Below are positions 44,388 to 54,594 of a stretch of DNA of 64,000 nt, in pieces. The position numbers and the translations under genes were made by a program. Position 1 is the stretch's first letter. Each line of letters begins with the position of its first letter. The notes under the pieces were generated by a model. It searched no databases. It was not told where the DNA came from and saw only the letters and a list, made by a program, of their open reading frames with translations. This DNA is from Acetobacter ascendens (GTDB taxonomy: Bacteria; Pseudomonadota; Alphaproteobacteria; Acetobacterales; Acetobacteraceae). Location: NCBI RefSeq assembly GCF_001766235.1, contig NZ_CP015164.1, forward strand, positions 1,721,501 to 1,785,500, written 5' to 3'.

Positions 44388-46084
44388 GACGTGTTATGCG
44401 CTGCTTTCAAAACTGGAAATCAGGCAGCCTTGTTCTGAGCGTCGCCCTCACTGGCACAGCGTGGGCAGATGAGCAGACGCAGCCCAAAGCGCAAAAGCCC
44501 GTGCCGCCAGCAGCAGCCACTCCGCTGGCCCCCGTGGTGCCGGTGCCTGTTCTGGCCATCCCGGATAAAAAGGCGATGCTCAAAGGCTCTCTCTACCATC
44601 CGGACTGGCAGGTTTTTAATGCCGGGAACAATGCAGCCTCCGGCTTTGGCGTGGTGAATGGTTATGGCCAGGCCCGATGGACTGAAGACTGGAGTGATCT
44701 GGCCCGCACACCGTCCAACATTCGGAAAAATGACTGGTTTAACCGCCTGAAATATGTGCGGCTGAATGACAGCGGCAGCATCTGGATGAGCTTTAGCGGC
44801 GAGGAACGCCTGCGCTATATTTTTGAAAACCAGCCCATGCAGGGGCAGGCTGGCAAAACCGATGCCAGCCGTGTCCTGTTGCGCAACCAGTATGGAGCGG
44901 ACCTGCATCTGGGTGAACATGTGCGCGCCTATGCGGAATTTCTGTATGGCGTAGCAGGCGGGTCCAATACTTACGGCTACCAGACCGGCACCCAGCGTGA
45001 AAGTCTGGACCTCCAGCAAGGGCTTCTGGAAGTCAAAGGGCGACTGCTCGGCGCACAGATGGGTGTGATTGGTGGCCGACAGGTCTTTCTGGATGCGCCG
45101 GTTTCCATGCAATCCCCGCGCGATCTGACCAACGTGCAGCAAACATGGGACGGCTTCCGTGGCTATGCTGTCTGGAACCAGTTCAGGCTTGACCTGTTCG
45201 ACTTCATGCAGACCAACAAGCTGCCGCAAAAGGTTTTTGCAGACGGCACCAATTACAATGCCCGCCTGTATGGGGCGTACAGCTCCACGGCTCTGCCCTC
45301 CTTCAAATTCATGGGGCAGAAAAGCCAGATGTTCGCGGATCTGTTTTTCCTCGGCTATCTGTATGGCGGGGCAGCAGCCTCCATCCCCACAGCAACGACT
45401 GGCGGCACCCAGAAAGGTTCCACCCGGCGGGACAATGTGGGCATGCGGCTTTGGGGCAATGTCGGGCCTTTCAGCACCAGTCTGACCGGTATTTTTCAGG
45501 GCGGTGAATTCCGCCCGGCCAAAACTACCCAGAGCACCCGCTCTGTGCGCGCTTATGCCGTGAATGGCAGCATCACGTACACACGCTCGGACTGGGCCGG
45601 CAAGCCGGGCTTTGGTGTGCAGGGGGATCTGTTCTCCGGCGGGTCTGACCGCAGTCAGGGGGGTGCCGTCGGCACGTTTGCCACGCCGTTTGTGCCGCTG
45701 CCCTATTACAATGACCTCTCGCTCTCTCTGACCTCACAAAACCTGATTGGTGTTGGCCCCATCGCCAACTTTACCATGCTCCCTACCCTGCATCTCAAGC
45801 TGCATGTGCCCGTCTTCTGGCGTGCCAGCACGCAGGACGCCATTTATGGCGGGAACGGCAAAATCTATAGCTGGCGCAATAATCTGCATGGCGGCTTTAC
45901 GGGTGTGATGCCCTACACCCAGCTGTCCTGGAATTTTGCACCGCACTGGGCGTGGACGCACGATATTGAAGGCATCCTGCTCTCCCGCGGGATGCGGGAT
46001 GTCGGGGCCAAAGAGGGCACGCTTTACATGCAGACGCTCGACGCGGATTTCTCACACTTGAGGCAATTTCGGGTCATTTTGTAG
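44384..46084 (+). CDS. Outer-membrane porin (alginate_exp family), C-terminus replaced by IS1380
   Basis: A signal peptide ends near TAWADE, then an Ala/Pro-rich linker and a long beta-barrel of the alginate-export family (WFNRLKYVRLNDSGSIWMSFSGEERLRY, GAQMGVIGGRQVFLDAP, TWDGFRGYAVW). Such porins occur in nitrate-assimilation operons of acetic acid bacteria and may admit nitrate. IS1380 is inserted at TCGA: the native end LEFKF lies beyond it (47707-47722), so the encoded protein ends in DADFSHLRQFRVIL. It has lost the C-terminal Phe strand recognised for barrel insertion. Confidence 0.83.
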   Translation: MRRVMRCFQNWKSGSLVLSVALTGTAWADEQTQPKAQKPVPPAAATPLAPVVPVPVLAIPDKKAMLKGSLYHPDWQVFNAGNNAASGFGVVNGYGQARWTEDWSDLARTPSNIRKNDWFNRLKYVRLNDSGSIWMSFSGEERLRYIFENQPMQGQAGKTDASRVLLRNQYGADLHLGEHVRAYAEFLYGVAGGSNTYGYQTGTQRESLDLQQGLLEVKGRLLGAQMGVIGGRQVFLDAPVSMQSPRDLTNVQQTWDGFRGYAVWNQFRLDLFDFMQTNKLPQKVFADGTNYNARLYGAYSSTALPSFKFMGQKSQMFADLFFLGYLYGGAAASIPTATTGGTQKGSTRRDNVGMRLWGNVGPFSTSLTGIFQGGEFRPAKTTQSTRSVRAYAVNGSITYTRSDWAGKPGFGVQGDLFSGGSDRSQGGAVGTFATPFVPLPYYNDLSLSLTSQNLIGVGPIANFTMLPTLHLKLHVPVFWRASTQDAIYGGNGKIYSWRNNLHGGFTGVMPYTQLSWNFAPHWAWTHDIEGILLSRGMRDVGAKEGTLYMQTLDADFSHLRQFRVIL

Positions 46085-47706
46085 AATTCAGTCATCCCAC
46101 AGGAGCCCGATCTGGAATATTGACGATATTCTGCTTCTGGCGGCGGGTTCTGAACGCAGTGAGGGTGTCACGGCCTGAGAAGGCAGTGTTGGTGGAAGCT
46201 ATGTGGTCTGTGCACTGTCTGTTTCTTCAGATGGCCTGCCGGAGCCTTCGCAATCGTGCATGAGCGAGGGCGAATTCATGCTGACAGGGGAACATGTCCG
46301 GCATGGACAGGACAATCCGACGGACGCTGAGCGTTACACGTGTCGCGATTTTGAGCAGTCGTGCGCGTATGGTGCCACAGGTCGCCGTCTCCAGGCTGGT
46401 CTGGCCAAGGGCCAGTCTTTGCAGAGCGGTCAGCAGGACATAGGCTGCGGCCGAGAACCACAGCCGGAGCTGGTTGGCCCGGATGGTGTGGGACGAGGTC
46501 CTGTCTGAGAACAGATCCATCTGGCATTCCTTGATGCGGTTTTCCATATCCCCGCGTGCGCAGTAAATCTGTTTGTAGAGATGGCGGGGGTCGGACATTC
46601 CCTGCGGTAGCGTGGTGACAATAAAGCGATGATAGCGGTTGCCGTGGCGCCATTCGGCCTTGGCCACGACCCGCCTGCGGCGCGTCCAGCTGTCCTTTGT
46701 GATCCAGTCAAAGGAGGCGAAACCGCGCGCAGCTCTGCCTGTCGTGGCGGCTTCGTCACGAACCTCAGCGGACAAAGAGGCAATCCGGTCATACAGGCGG
46801 GTGTTGCCTGCAAGCCCGAACAGGAAGTCAACGTGGTTGTCTTCGCACCATGTCATCAGACTGTCCCGGGCGAAACCGCTGTCCCCACGCACCAGGATAC
46901 GCACCCGGGGCCAGCGGCTCCTGATCTGCTCCACGATCCGGCGGATGTCTGCCAGTGCTTCCTTCCTCGGGTCCCTGTCTGCCGTGCGCAGGGTAGCGCT
47001 GAGGAGATGGTCCCCGCAGAAGACATACAGGGGAAGATAGCAGTTATGGCCGTAATATCCATGAAAGGCGCGGCCTTCCTGATGGCCATGGATACGGTCA
47101 TCGGTGGCATCCACATCCAGAACGATCCGGGCGGGTGCGCGCTCATGCTGGTCCATGAAAAGCGTCACGAACAGGGTAGCCAGGGCCTCATGATCAGCAA
47201 TGATGCGGCAGTAACGATCTGCCTGCTGCCCACTGCGCTCTAGCCGGTTCAGCGTGGATTTTCCTGCCAGTGCCACACAGTTGGCCCGGCTTCCTGACAG
47301 ACGTCCCGATACCAGACCCATGACAGGATCATGACGTAAAGCGTCATGGTCATTAAGGTCTTCATAGCCCAGTGCCAGGCCCATGATCCGCTGACGGACA
47401 AGGTCTTCAACCCGGTATTCCACAAAGGCAGGATGCCGCTCATCGCGAAAACATGCAGCAAAACGGCGACTGAACCCCAGACTATCATCGACCTGCTTTA
47501 CCAGGATGACACCGCCATCCGAACTCATGCGACCCCCGTCAAAACGGGCTACAACACGCCGTCCACAGGAGGCTGGAAATTCATACGCGCCTGCGCTACA
47601 CTCTGTCTGCATCGGGTTTTCTTATAGCTTACGAAAATTTCTTTTGTGCAAAACAGACTTTTTCATAATCTAACCCGATGCACAACCCTTCTGTGAGATT
47701 TCCGCG
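46042..47706 (-). mobile_element. IS1380 copy 2, complete
   Basis: It is exactly 1665 bp between TCGA duplications (46038-46041, 47707-47710), with imperfect ~15-bp ends CGCGGATTTCTCACAC and CGCGGAAATCTCACAG. Size and target match what I recall of IS1380. It separates the porin from nirBD. Confidence 0.95.
46227..47612 (-). CDS. IS1380 transposase, copy 2
   Basis: This 461-residue protein is nearly identical to that at 25776-27161; visible differences include Cys for Tyr at 16, Val for Ala in RANCVAL, Arg for Lys in TTGRAARG and Lys for Glu in HLYKQIY. The same DDE motifs are intact. Its strand is opposite to the interrupted operon. Confidence 0.94.
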   Translation of the reverse strand: MQTECSAGAYEFPASCGRRVVARFDGGRMSSDGGVILVKQVDDSLGFSRRFAACFRDERHPAFVEYRVEDLVRQRIMGLALGYEDLNDHDALRHDPVMGLVSGRLSGSRANCVALAGKSTLNRLERSGQQADRYCRIIADHEALATLFVTLFMDQHERAPARIVLDVDATDDRIHGHQEGRAFHGYYGHNCYLPLYVFCGDHLLSATLRTADRDPRKEALADIRRIVEQIRSRWPRVRILVRGDSGFARDSLMTWCEDNHVDFLFGLAGNTRLYDRIASLSAEVRDEAATTGRAARGFASFDWITKDSWTRRRRVVAKAEWRHGNRYHRFIVTTLPQGMSDPRHLYKQIYCARGDMENRIKECQMDLFSDRTSSHTIRANQLRLWFSAAAYVLLTALQRLALGQTSLETATCGTIRARLLKIATRVTLSVRRIVLSMPDMFPCQHEFALAHARLRRLRQAI

Positions 47707-47741
47707 TCGAATTCAAGTTTTAAAGGCAGGGGAGAAAACCC

Positions 47742-50639
47742 ATGACCACCAAAGACAACATCATTATTGTCGGCAACGGCATGGTTGGCCATTACTGTGC
47801 GGAACAGCTCGTCATGCACGGCCTGCACGAAACCCACCAGATTCACGTCTTTGGTGAAGAGCAGCACCACGCTTATGACCGTGTGCATCTGACCGATTAC
47901 ATGACCGGGCAGGATGCGCTGGCCCTGCGGCTGCATCAGGAAGATTTCCATACCGCACACGGCATTACGCTGCACCTGAACAGCCGTATTACTGATATTG
48001 ACCGTGCGGCAAAAACCGTCACGACAGAAAACGGGAGCCTGACTTACACCACACTCATTCTCGCAACTGGCTCCACGCCGTTTGTGCCACCTGTTCCGGG
48101 CAACACCGGCACCGCCGGGCTGGTCTATCGCACACTGGAAGATCTGGACCTGATCCGCGCTGCTGCCGAAGGGGCACAGCATGGCACAGTAATTGGCGGC
48201 GGCCTGCTAGGGCTGGAAGCGGCCAACGCGCTCAAGGTGCTGGGGCTGGATGTGAGTGTGATCCAGCTTGGCACGCATCTGATGTCCGCGCAGCTGGATG
48301 AAGAGGGCGGACGCGCCCTGAAAAAGCGGATTGAGGCGCTCGGTATTGATGTCCGCGTCCTGCACCAGACACAGGAAATCGTGCCCGGCACCACGCACCG
48401 CCATAAGCTGATTTTTGCTGATGGGTCCGCCTTAGAAACCGACATGGTTGTCTTTTCCGCAGGGATCAAACCGCAAGATCTTCTGGGTCGCGCCTGTGGG
48501 CTGGAAATCGGCCCGCGTGGCGGCATTGTAGTGGATAACCAGTGTCGCACGTCCGACCCGGATATTTTTGCCGTTGGCGAATGCGCCTTGTGGGAAGGCC
48601 AGATTTTCGGCCTTGTCGCCCCCGGTTATACCATGGCCCGTACCGTGGCCGCGCTGCTGGCCGGGGATGCAGAAGCCGCCTTTACCGGCGCGGACATGTC
48701 CACAAAACTGAAGCTGCAAGGCGTGGATGTCGGCTCGATTGGCGACGCCCACGGGCGGGAACCGGGCTGCACCAGCTATCGCTTTATTGGTGAGGCAGAC
48801 GGCTCCTACCGTCGCCTTGTGCTTTCAGCGGATGGTAGCCGCGTGACCGGCGCTGTGCTGGTCGGCGATAATTCCTACTACGACACCATTTTTCAGTATG
48901 TGCAGAACGAGATTGCACCCCCGGCTGACCCGGCAGTGCTAATCCTGCCACGTGGGGAAGGTGCGGAACTGCTTGGCGCAGACGCCCTGCCGGATACCGC
49001 GACCATCTGCTCCTGCCATAACGTAACCAAAGGGGCGATCAGCACCGCAATTGAGCAGGGCTGCACGGACCTCGCCACCCTCAAGAAAGATACAAAAGCC
49101 AGCACCGGCTGCGGCGGATGTTCCGCGCTGTTGAAAAGCGTTTTTGAAACAGAACTCACGGCACGCGGCATTACGGTTGACCATAGTCTGTGCGAACATT
49201 TCTCCTACACCCGGCAGGAACTCTATTCCCTCGTCCGCGTGCATAATATCCGCAGTTTTGAAGACCTGATGGCCCAGTACGGCAATGGCGGTCTGGGCTG
49301 CGATATCTGTAAACCGGCAGTCGGCTCCATTCTGGCCTCTGCCTGGAACAAGCCCATTACGGACCCGCTCTATATCCCGCTGCAGGATACGAACGATACG
49401 TTCATGGGCAACATGCAGAAGAACGGTACCTATTCCGTTGTCCCGCGCATTGCCGGGGGTGAAATTACGCCAGACAAGCTGATTGTTCTGGGGCAGGTTG
49501 CCAAAAAATATAACCTCTACACCAAGATTACCGGCGGCCAGCGCGTAGACCTGTTTGGCGCACAGCTGCACCAGCTGCCTGATATCTGGCGGGAACTGCT
49601 GGATGCTGGTTTTGAAACGGGGCATGCCTACGGTAAATCCACCCGCACGGTAAAATCCTGCGTCGGCAGCACATGGTGCCGTTATGGCGTGCAGGATAGT
49701 GTGGGCAAGGCGCTGGATCTGGAAAACCGCTATAAAGGCCTTCGGTCTCCGCACAAGCTGAAATTTGCAGTCTCTGGCTGCACGCGGGAATGTGCGGAAG
49801 CCCAGAGCAAGGACGTTGGTGTGATTGCCACGGAAAATGGCTGGAACCTGTATGTGTGCGGCAATGGCGGCATGCGCCCGCGTCATGCGGAACTGTTTGC
49901 AACGGACCTCGATGCGGAAACACTGGTCAAATATATTGACCGTTTCCTGATGTTTTATATCCGCACCGCAGATAAACTCCAGCGCACCTCCGTCTGGCGT
50001 GAAAATCTGGAAGGCGGGCTTGAGTATCTGCAAGATGTGATCATCCACGACAGTCTCGGCATCTGTGACGAACTGGAACAGCAGATGCAGCTTGTTGTAG
50101 ATACCTATCAGTGCGAATGGAAAAACGCTCTGACGGATGAAGAAAAGCTCAAACGCTTCCGCACCTTTGTGAATGATGCGCGCCCAGACCCGAATATTCG
50201 CACCGTGCCGGAGCGCGATCAGGTCAAACCTGCGGATAATCAACCGGAGCTGCCGATCTCCGCAGGCCCGGCAGACTGGACTGACCTGTGCGCGCAGAGT
50301 GACCTTGTGCCTCGCTCCGGCGTGGTCGCGCTTTATAACACCACGCAGATTGCCCTATTCTATCTGCCCGACACGCAGGGTGAAGACCGGGTTTTTGCCG
50401 TGGATAATCATGACCCCTTCTCCCACGCCAATGTGCTGGGGCGTGGTTTGATGGGGGATATCCACGGGCAGCCGGTTGTAGCCTCCCCACTTTACAAGCA
50501 GCACTTCAATCTGGAGGACGGCACCTGTCTGGAAGATGCATCCAAATCCATCCACGCCTGGGATGCCCGGCTGCATAAGGGCCGTGTAGAAATCCGCGCC
50601 CGTAAAGTGACCGCCCCGGCGGAAGCCGCCATGGCGTAA
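47742..50639 (+). CDS. nirB: NADH nitrite reductase, NirB-NirD fusion
   Basis: The 965-residue protein reduces nitrite to ammonium. In order: FAD domain (IIVGNGMVGHYCAEQL), NAD domain (TVIGGGLLGLEAANALKVLG, about 147-166), [2Fe-2S] Bfd-like region (CSCHNVTKGAI, CGGCSALL, near 425-465), the siroheme and [4Fe-4S] Cys set CVGSTWC near 640 and SGCTRECAEA near 680, and from about 840 a Rieske-like NirD domain (LVPRSGVVALYNTTQIALFYL...PLYKQHFNLEDGTCLED). NirD, usually separate, is fused here. GGGGAG site. IS1380 lies just upstream. Confidence 0.95.
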   Translation: MTTKDNIIIVGNGMVGHYCAEQLVMHGLHETHQIHVFGEEQHHAYDRVHLTDYMTGQDALALRLHQEDFHTAHGITLHLNSRITDIDRAAKTVTTENGSLTYTTLILATGSTPFVPPVPGNTGTAGLVYRTLEDLDLIRAAAEGAQHGTVIGGGLLGLEAANALKVLGLDVSVIQLGTHLMSAQLDEEGGRALKKRIEALGIDVRVLHQTQEIVPGTTHRHKLIFADGSALETDMVVFSAGIKPQDLLGRACGLEIGPRGGIVVDNQCRTSDPDIFAVGECALWEGQIFGLVAPGYTMARTVAALLAGDAEAAFTGADMSTKLKLQGVDVGSIGDAHGREPGCTSYRFIGEADGSYRRLVLSADGSRVTGAVLVGDNSYYDTIFQYVQNEIAPPADPAVLILPRGEGAELLGADALPDTATICSCHNVTKGAISTAIEQGCTDLATLKKDTKASTGCGGCSALLKSVFETELTARGITVDHSLCEHFSYTRQELYSLVRVHNIRSFEDLMAQYGNGGLGCDICKPAVGSILASAWNKPITDPLYIPLQDTNDTFMGNMQKNGTYSVVPRIAGGEITPDKLIVLGQVAKKYNLYTKITGGQRVDLFGAQLHQLPDIWRELLDAGFETGHAYGKSTRTVKSCVGSTWCRYGVQDSVGKALDLENRYKGLRSPHKLKFAVSGCTRECAEAQSKDVGVIATENGWNLYVCGNGGMRPRHAELFATDLDAETLVKYIDRFLMFYIRTADKLQRTSVWRENLEGGLEYLQDVIIHDSLGICDELEQQMQLVVDTYQCEWKNALTDEEKLKRFRTFVNDARPDPNIRTVPERDQVKPADNQPELPISAGPADWTDLCAQSDLVPRSGVVALYNTTQIALFYLPDTQGEDRVFAVDNHDPFSHANVLGRGLMGDIHGQPVVASPLYKQHFNLEDGTCLEDASKSIHAWDARLHKGRVEIRARKVTAPAEAAMA

Positions 50640-50644
50640 CCCGC

Positions 50645-53600
50645 ATGGCCTGCGCGGAAGAAATCCGGTCTGTCTGCCCCTATTGCGGTGTCGGTTGCGG
50701 CATTGTGATGGAGGTGGAAGACCAGAAAATTGTCCGGGTGCGGGGGGATACCGCACACCCGGCCAATGGCGGTCGGCTCTGCACCAAAGGAAGCTCATGC
50801 GACAAGCCCGTTACCTCCGCCGCCCGACTGGACTGCGCCCTGCTTCGGCCAGACCGCGCAACACCGCTGACCCCCGTTTCCATGGACGCCGCGATTACGG
50901 AAACAGCCAGACGGCTACGCCATATTCTTGAGACCGATGGACCCGACGCCATTGCGCTTTACGTGTCCGGCCAGATGTCCATGGAGGCTCAATACCTCGC
51001 CAACAAGCTGGTGAAAGGCTACCTCCGCACACGGCATATTGAATCCAATTCCCGCCTGTGCATGGCAGCCGCTGGCACGGGATATAAACTCTCCCTCGGC
51101 GCGGATGCGCCCCCCGGCTCTTACGAAGACTTTGACTGCACCAATCTGTTTTTCGTCATCGGCGCGAATATGGCAGATTGTCACCCCATCCTGTTCCTGC
51201 GCCTGATGGACCGCAAACGGGCCGGTGCAAAACTGATTGTGGTGGACCCACGCCGCACTGCCACAGCGGACAAAGCCGATCTCTTCCTGCAAATCCGCCC
51301 CGGCACGGACCTCGCGCTGCTCAATGGCTTGCTGCACCTTCTGATGGAACATGGTGCGCTTGATACGGACTTTATCGCCACCTGCACCACCGGCTGGGAG
51401 GACATGGCCGCCTTTCTGGCTGATTACACGCCAGAGCGCGTCGCCAGTCTGACGGGCCTTGCGGAAGACGATATCCGCACCGCCGCTCGCTGGATTGCTG
51501 AAGCGGGCGAATGGCTCTCTTTGTGGACCATGGGGCTCAACCAGAGCACCTCCGGCGCATGGCATACCAACGCCTTGTGCAATTTGCATCTGGCCACCGG
51601 GGCTATTTGCAAACCGGGCGCTGGACCGTTCTCCCTTACCGGCCAACCCAACGCCATGGGCGGGCGGGAAATGGGCTATATGGGGCCCGGTCTGCCCGGC
51701 CAGCGCAGCGTGCTCTCGGCGCAGGACCGTGCGTTTTGTGAAGAGCAATGGCATCTGCCCCCCGGCACCATCAGGGATGCAAACAGTGATGGTGCAATCG
51801 CCCTGTTTCAGGACATGGCGGAAGGGCACATCAAGGCCTGCTGGATTATCTGCACCAATCCCGTCGCCACCGTGCCCCGGCGTGGCAGGGTTCAGGCTGC
51901 GCTTGAAAAAGCCGAGCTTGTCATTGTACAGGATGCCTATGCAGACACGGAAACCGGCCCCTATGCCGATATCCTGCTCCCCGGTGCGCTGTGGGCGGAA
52001 GGTGATGGCGTGCAGGTCAATTCCGACCGCACCATGACCCTTGCCCGGCAGGCCGTGCCCCCTCCGGGGGATGCCATGCCGGACTGGCAGATTATTGCCC
52101 GCGTGGCCTGCGCCATGGGGTTTGCGGAAGGGTTCTCCTTCACCTCCGCAGCCGATGTTTTTGCTGAAGCCAGTCGTTTTGCAAACCCTTTGACGGGTTA
52201 TGATATTTCCGGCGTCAGCCATGCCCGCCTGAAAGACGGCCCCGTGCAATGGCCCGCCCCGGTAGGCGATACCGCACCACGCCACCCCATCCGCTACCGC
52301 CCCAACCCGGACGCACCCCCAGTGTTTGCCACACCCACTGGCAAAGCGGTGTTCTTTGCCCGCCCATGGATGCCGCGAGAAGACGAACCGGATGAAGATT
52401 ACCCCTTCCTGCTCAATACTGGCCGCCTGCAACATCAGTGGCACACGCTCACCAAGACAGGCCGGGTGGAGCAACTGAACAAACTCAACCCCGGTCCTTT
52501 TCTTGAACTGCACCCTGATGACGCCAAACGCCTTGGGATTGCCGAAAACGATAGGGTTGAAATCCGCTCCCGCCGGGGGAGCGCCACACTTCCGGCTCGT
52601 ATTTCCCGGCGTGTCGCCCCCGGCACCTGCTTCGCACCCTTCCACTGGAATGACCGCTTTGGCGAGGCGCTATGCATCAATGCCGTCACGCCGGATGCGA
52701 TTGACCCCGTCTCTCTCCAGCCCGGCATCAAGCACTGCGCCGTCTCCCTGACCCGTGTTCAGACTGCCGCCCCTCCTGCTCAGGAAAGCACAGAGACCAT
52801 GCCCACAGATCAGCTTGCCCGCCATCTGGGTCTGACGCCACAGAAAGCGCCTGATTTTTCCGGGGAAAGCCTTGGTTGGCTCAGTGGTTTTCTGGATGGT
52901 CTGCGCATGGCCCCGCCGGAGGACAGCGTGCCAGTTGTGCCGTGTTCCGCCCCACTTTCTGACGCACAGAGGGCTCACCTCAACGGCCTGCTGGCCGGGC
53001 TGTATTCCCGCACCCCGGTAGCAGCGGCAACCCTTTCTTCTACAGAAGCTTCTGCTCCAACGCTCACTCTCTGGTGGGCTTCCCAGACCGGACGCACGGA
53101 GGCTCTGGCGGCACAAACTGCACTTTGGTTGCGGGAAAACGGGCATCCGGTGCGTCTGGCTGAACTCAATGTGTGTGACCCGGCCACCCTTTCCGGCACG
53201 GCGTTGTTTCTTGTTTCCACCTTTGGCGATGGCGACCCACCGGATAGTGCTGCTCCGTTCTGGGAGGCCCTCAAAGAACAGGACCTCACGTTGCCAGCCC
53301 TCTGCTATGCAGTGCTGGCGCTGGGGGATTCTTCTTACGCCAGCTTCTGCGGGTTTGGTCGCGCGCTGGATGAACGGCTGAGCGCACTTGGCGGCACACC
53401 ACTCCTGCCCCGCGTGGACTGTGAACCGGATTATGAGGACACCGTTGAAGAGTGGCGGCCCCGGCTTCTCGCAGCATTGGGTGGCCCCGCGCCGTCCGAA
53501 ACCAGCCCTGCCCTGCTCGCCCCGGTTCTGGCCCCTGGCATCACCCGCACCACGCCTGCCCTGGCACGCCTCGCCAGCGTGACCCGCCTGACCGGCAATG

Positions 53601-54574
53601 ACCCTGATAAGGAAACATGCCACATTGCACTGGATATTTCCGGCAAAGGCGTAACTTATAAAGCAGGCGATGCGCTGGGCGTCTGGCCACGCAACAATGA
53701 GGGCATTGTGCAACAGGTTCTGGCCGCCCTGCTGATGCCCGAAGAAACCATCCTGACGCTGCGCCACCACGGACCCACACCGCTGGGCGAAGCTCTACGC
53801 CGCTGGTTTGACCTCTCACGCCCGTCCGCCAGACTGCTGGAACGACTGGGCCGCACGGAAAGCGGTTATCTGCCAGACCTTATCGCCACTCTACCGGCCC
53901 CTGTGGCACCAGAGGATCTGCCCACGCTCTTTCGGCAGATGCAGCCGCGGCTTTATTCCATTTCCTCCTCCCCCACAGTCTGCCCGGACAGCGTGCATCT
54001 CACAGTGGGCGTCAACACCTCCCCTTATCCCGGCGTCTCGTCCACATGGCTGGCAGGACTAAAGGCAGGTGATACAGTGCCGGTGTTTGTACAGCCCACA
54101 ACGCATTTCCATCTGCCTGCGGATGAGACCGTGCCCGTCATCATGGTGGGACCGGGCACTGGCATTGCCCCCTTCCGTGCCTTTTTGCAGGAACGCTCAG
54201 CCCGAAAGGCCTCTGGCCCGAACTGGCTGTTCTTTGGGGAACGACATGAACGCACCGGCTTTTATTACCGTGAGGAACTGGAAGCCTTTATGGCCGAAGG
54301 CTGCCTGACACGGCTGGACACCGCGTTCTCGCGCGATCAGCCGGAGCGCATTTACGTGCAGGACCGTATGGAAGAGCATGGTGCCATACTCTGGGACTGG
54401 CTGACCCAAGGGGCTTATTTCTATATCTGTGGAGATGCCGCCCGCATGGCGCGGGATGTTGACAGCGCCCTGAAAAAAATTATTGCACGACATGGATCAA
54501 TGACAAGCGAGCAGGCAGACGCTTTTATAACCGACCTTACCCGCAGTGGCCGTTATCTGCGGGACGTGTATTGA
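50645..54574 (+). CDS. nasA: Assimilatory nitrate reductase fused to a CysJ-like flavoprotein
   Basis: The 1309-residue chain combines an N-terminal [4Fe-4S] site (CPYCGVGC, GGRLCTKG), Mo-bisPGD domains to about 700 (LWTMGLNQSTSGAWHTNALCNLHLATG; NTGRLQHQWHTLTKTGR), a flavodoxin FMN domain from about 805 (LTLWWASQTGRTEALA) and a CysJ-type FAD/NADPH module (RLYSISSSP near 1100, GPGTGIAPFRAFLQER near 1168, terminal GRYLRDVY). It would pass electrons from NADPH through FAD, FMN and Fe-S to Mo in one polypeptide and reduce nitrate to nitrite in the cytosol. Five bases after nirBD. Confidence 0.94.
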   Translation: MACAEEIRSVCPYCGVGCGIVMEVEDQKIVRVRGDTAHPANGGRLCTKGSSCDKPVTSAARLDCALLRPDRATPLTPVSMDAAITETARRLRHILETDGPDAIALYVSGQMSMEAQYLANKLVKGYLRTRHIESNSRLCMAAAGTGYKLSLGADAPPGSYEDFDCTNLFFVIGANMADCHPILFLRLMDRKRAGAKLIVVDPRRTATADKADLFLQIRPGTDLALLNGLLHLLMEHGALDTDFIATCTTGWEDMAAFLADYTPERVASLTGLAEDDIRTAARWIAEAGEWLSLWTMGLNQSTSGAWHTNALCNLHLATGAICKPGAGPFSLTGQPNAMGGREMGYMGPGLPGQRSVLSAQDRAFCEEQWHLPPGTIRDANSDGAIALFQDMAEGHIKACWIICTNPVATVPRRGRVQAALEKAELVIVQDAYADTETGPYADILLPGALWAEGDGVQVNSDRTMTLARQAVPPPGDAMPDWQIIARVACAMGFAEGFSFTSAADVFAEASRFANPLTGYDISGVSHARLKDGPVQWPAPVGDTAPRHPIRYRPNPDAPPVFATPTGKAVFFARPWMPREDEPDEDYPFLLNTGRLQHQWHTLTKTGRVEQLNKLNPGPFLELHPDDAKRLGIAENDRVEIRSRRGSATLPARISRRVAPGTCFAPFHWNDRFGEALCINAVTPDAIDPVSLQPGIKHCAVSLTRVQTAAPPAQESTETMPTDQLARHLGLTPQKAPDFSGESLGWLSGFLDGLRMAPPEDSVPVVPCSAPLSDAQRAHLNGLLAGLYSRTPVAAATLSSTEASAPTLTLWWASQTGRTEALAAQTALWLRENGHPVRLAELNVCDPATLSGTALFLVSTFGDGDPPDSAAPFWEALKEQDLTLPALCYAVLALGDSSYASFCGFGRALDERLSALGGTPLLPRVDCEPDYEDTVEEWRPRLLAALGGPAPSETSPALLAPVLAPGITRTTPALARLASVTRLTGNDPDKETCHIALDISGKGVTYKAGDALGVWPRNNEGIVQQVLAALLMPEETILTLRHHGPTPLGEALRRWFDLSRPSARLLERLGRTESGYLPDLIATLPAPVAPEDLPTLFRQMQPRLYSISSSPTVCPDSVHLTVGVNTSPYPGVSSTWLAGLKAGDTVPVFVQPTTHFHLPADETVPVIMVGPGTGIAPFRAFLQERSARKASGPNWLFFGERHERTGFYYREELEAFMAEGCLTRLDTAFSRDQPERIYVQDRMEEHGAILWDWLTQGAYFYICGDAARMARDVDSALKKIIARHGSMTSEQADAFITDLTRSGRYLRDVY

Positions 54575-54594
54575 ACGAAAGGAGGACAGGCTGC

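Noticed and set aside
48939-50243. 434-codon frame opposite nirBD
   Set aside because: Antisense to conserved siroheme and Fe-S motifs; no independent support.
50915-52645. 576-codon frame opposite the nitrate reductase fusion
   Set aside because: GC-rich antisense shadow of a well-supported gene, no recognisable domains.
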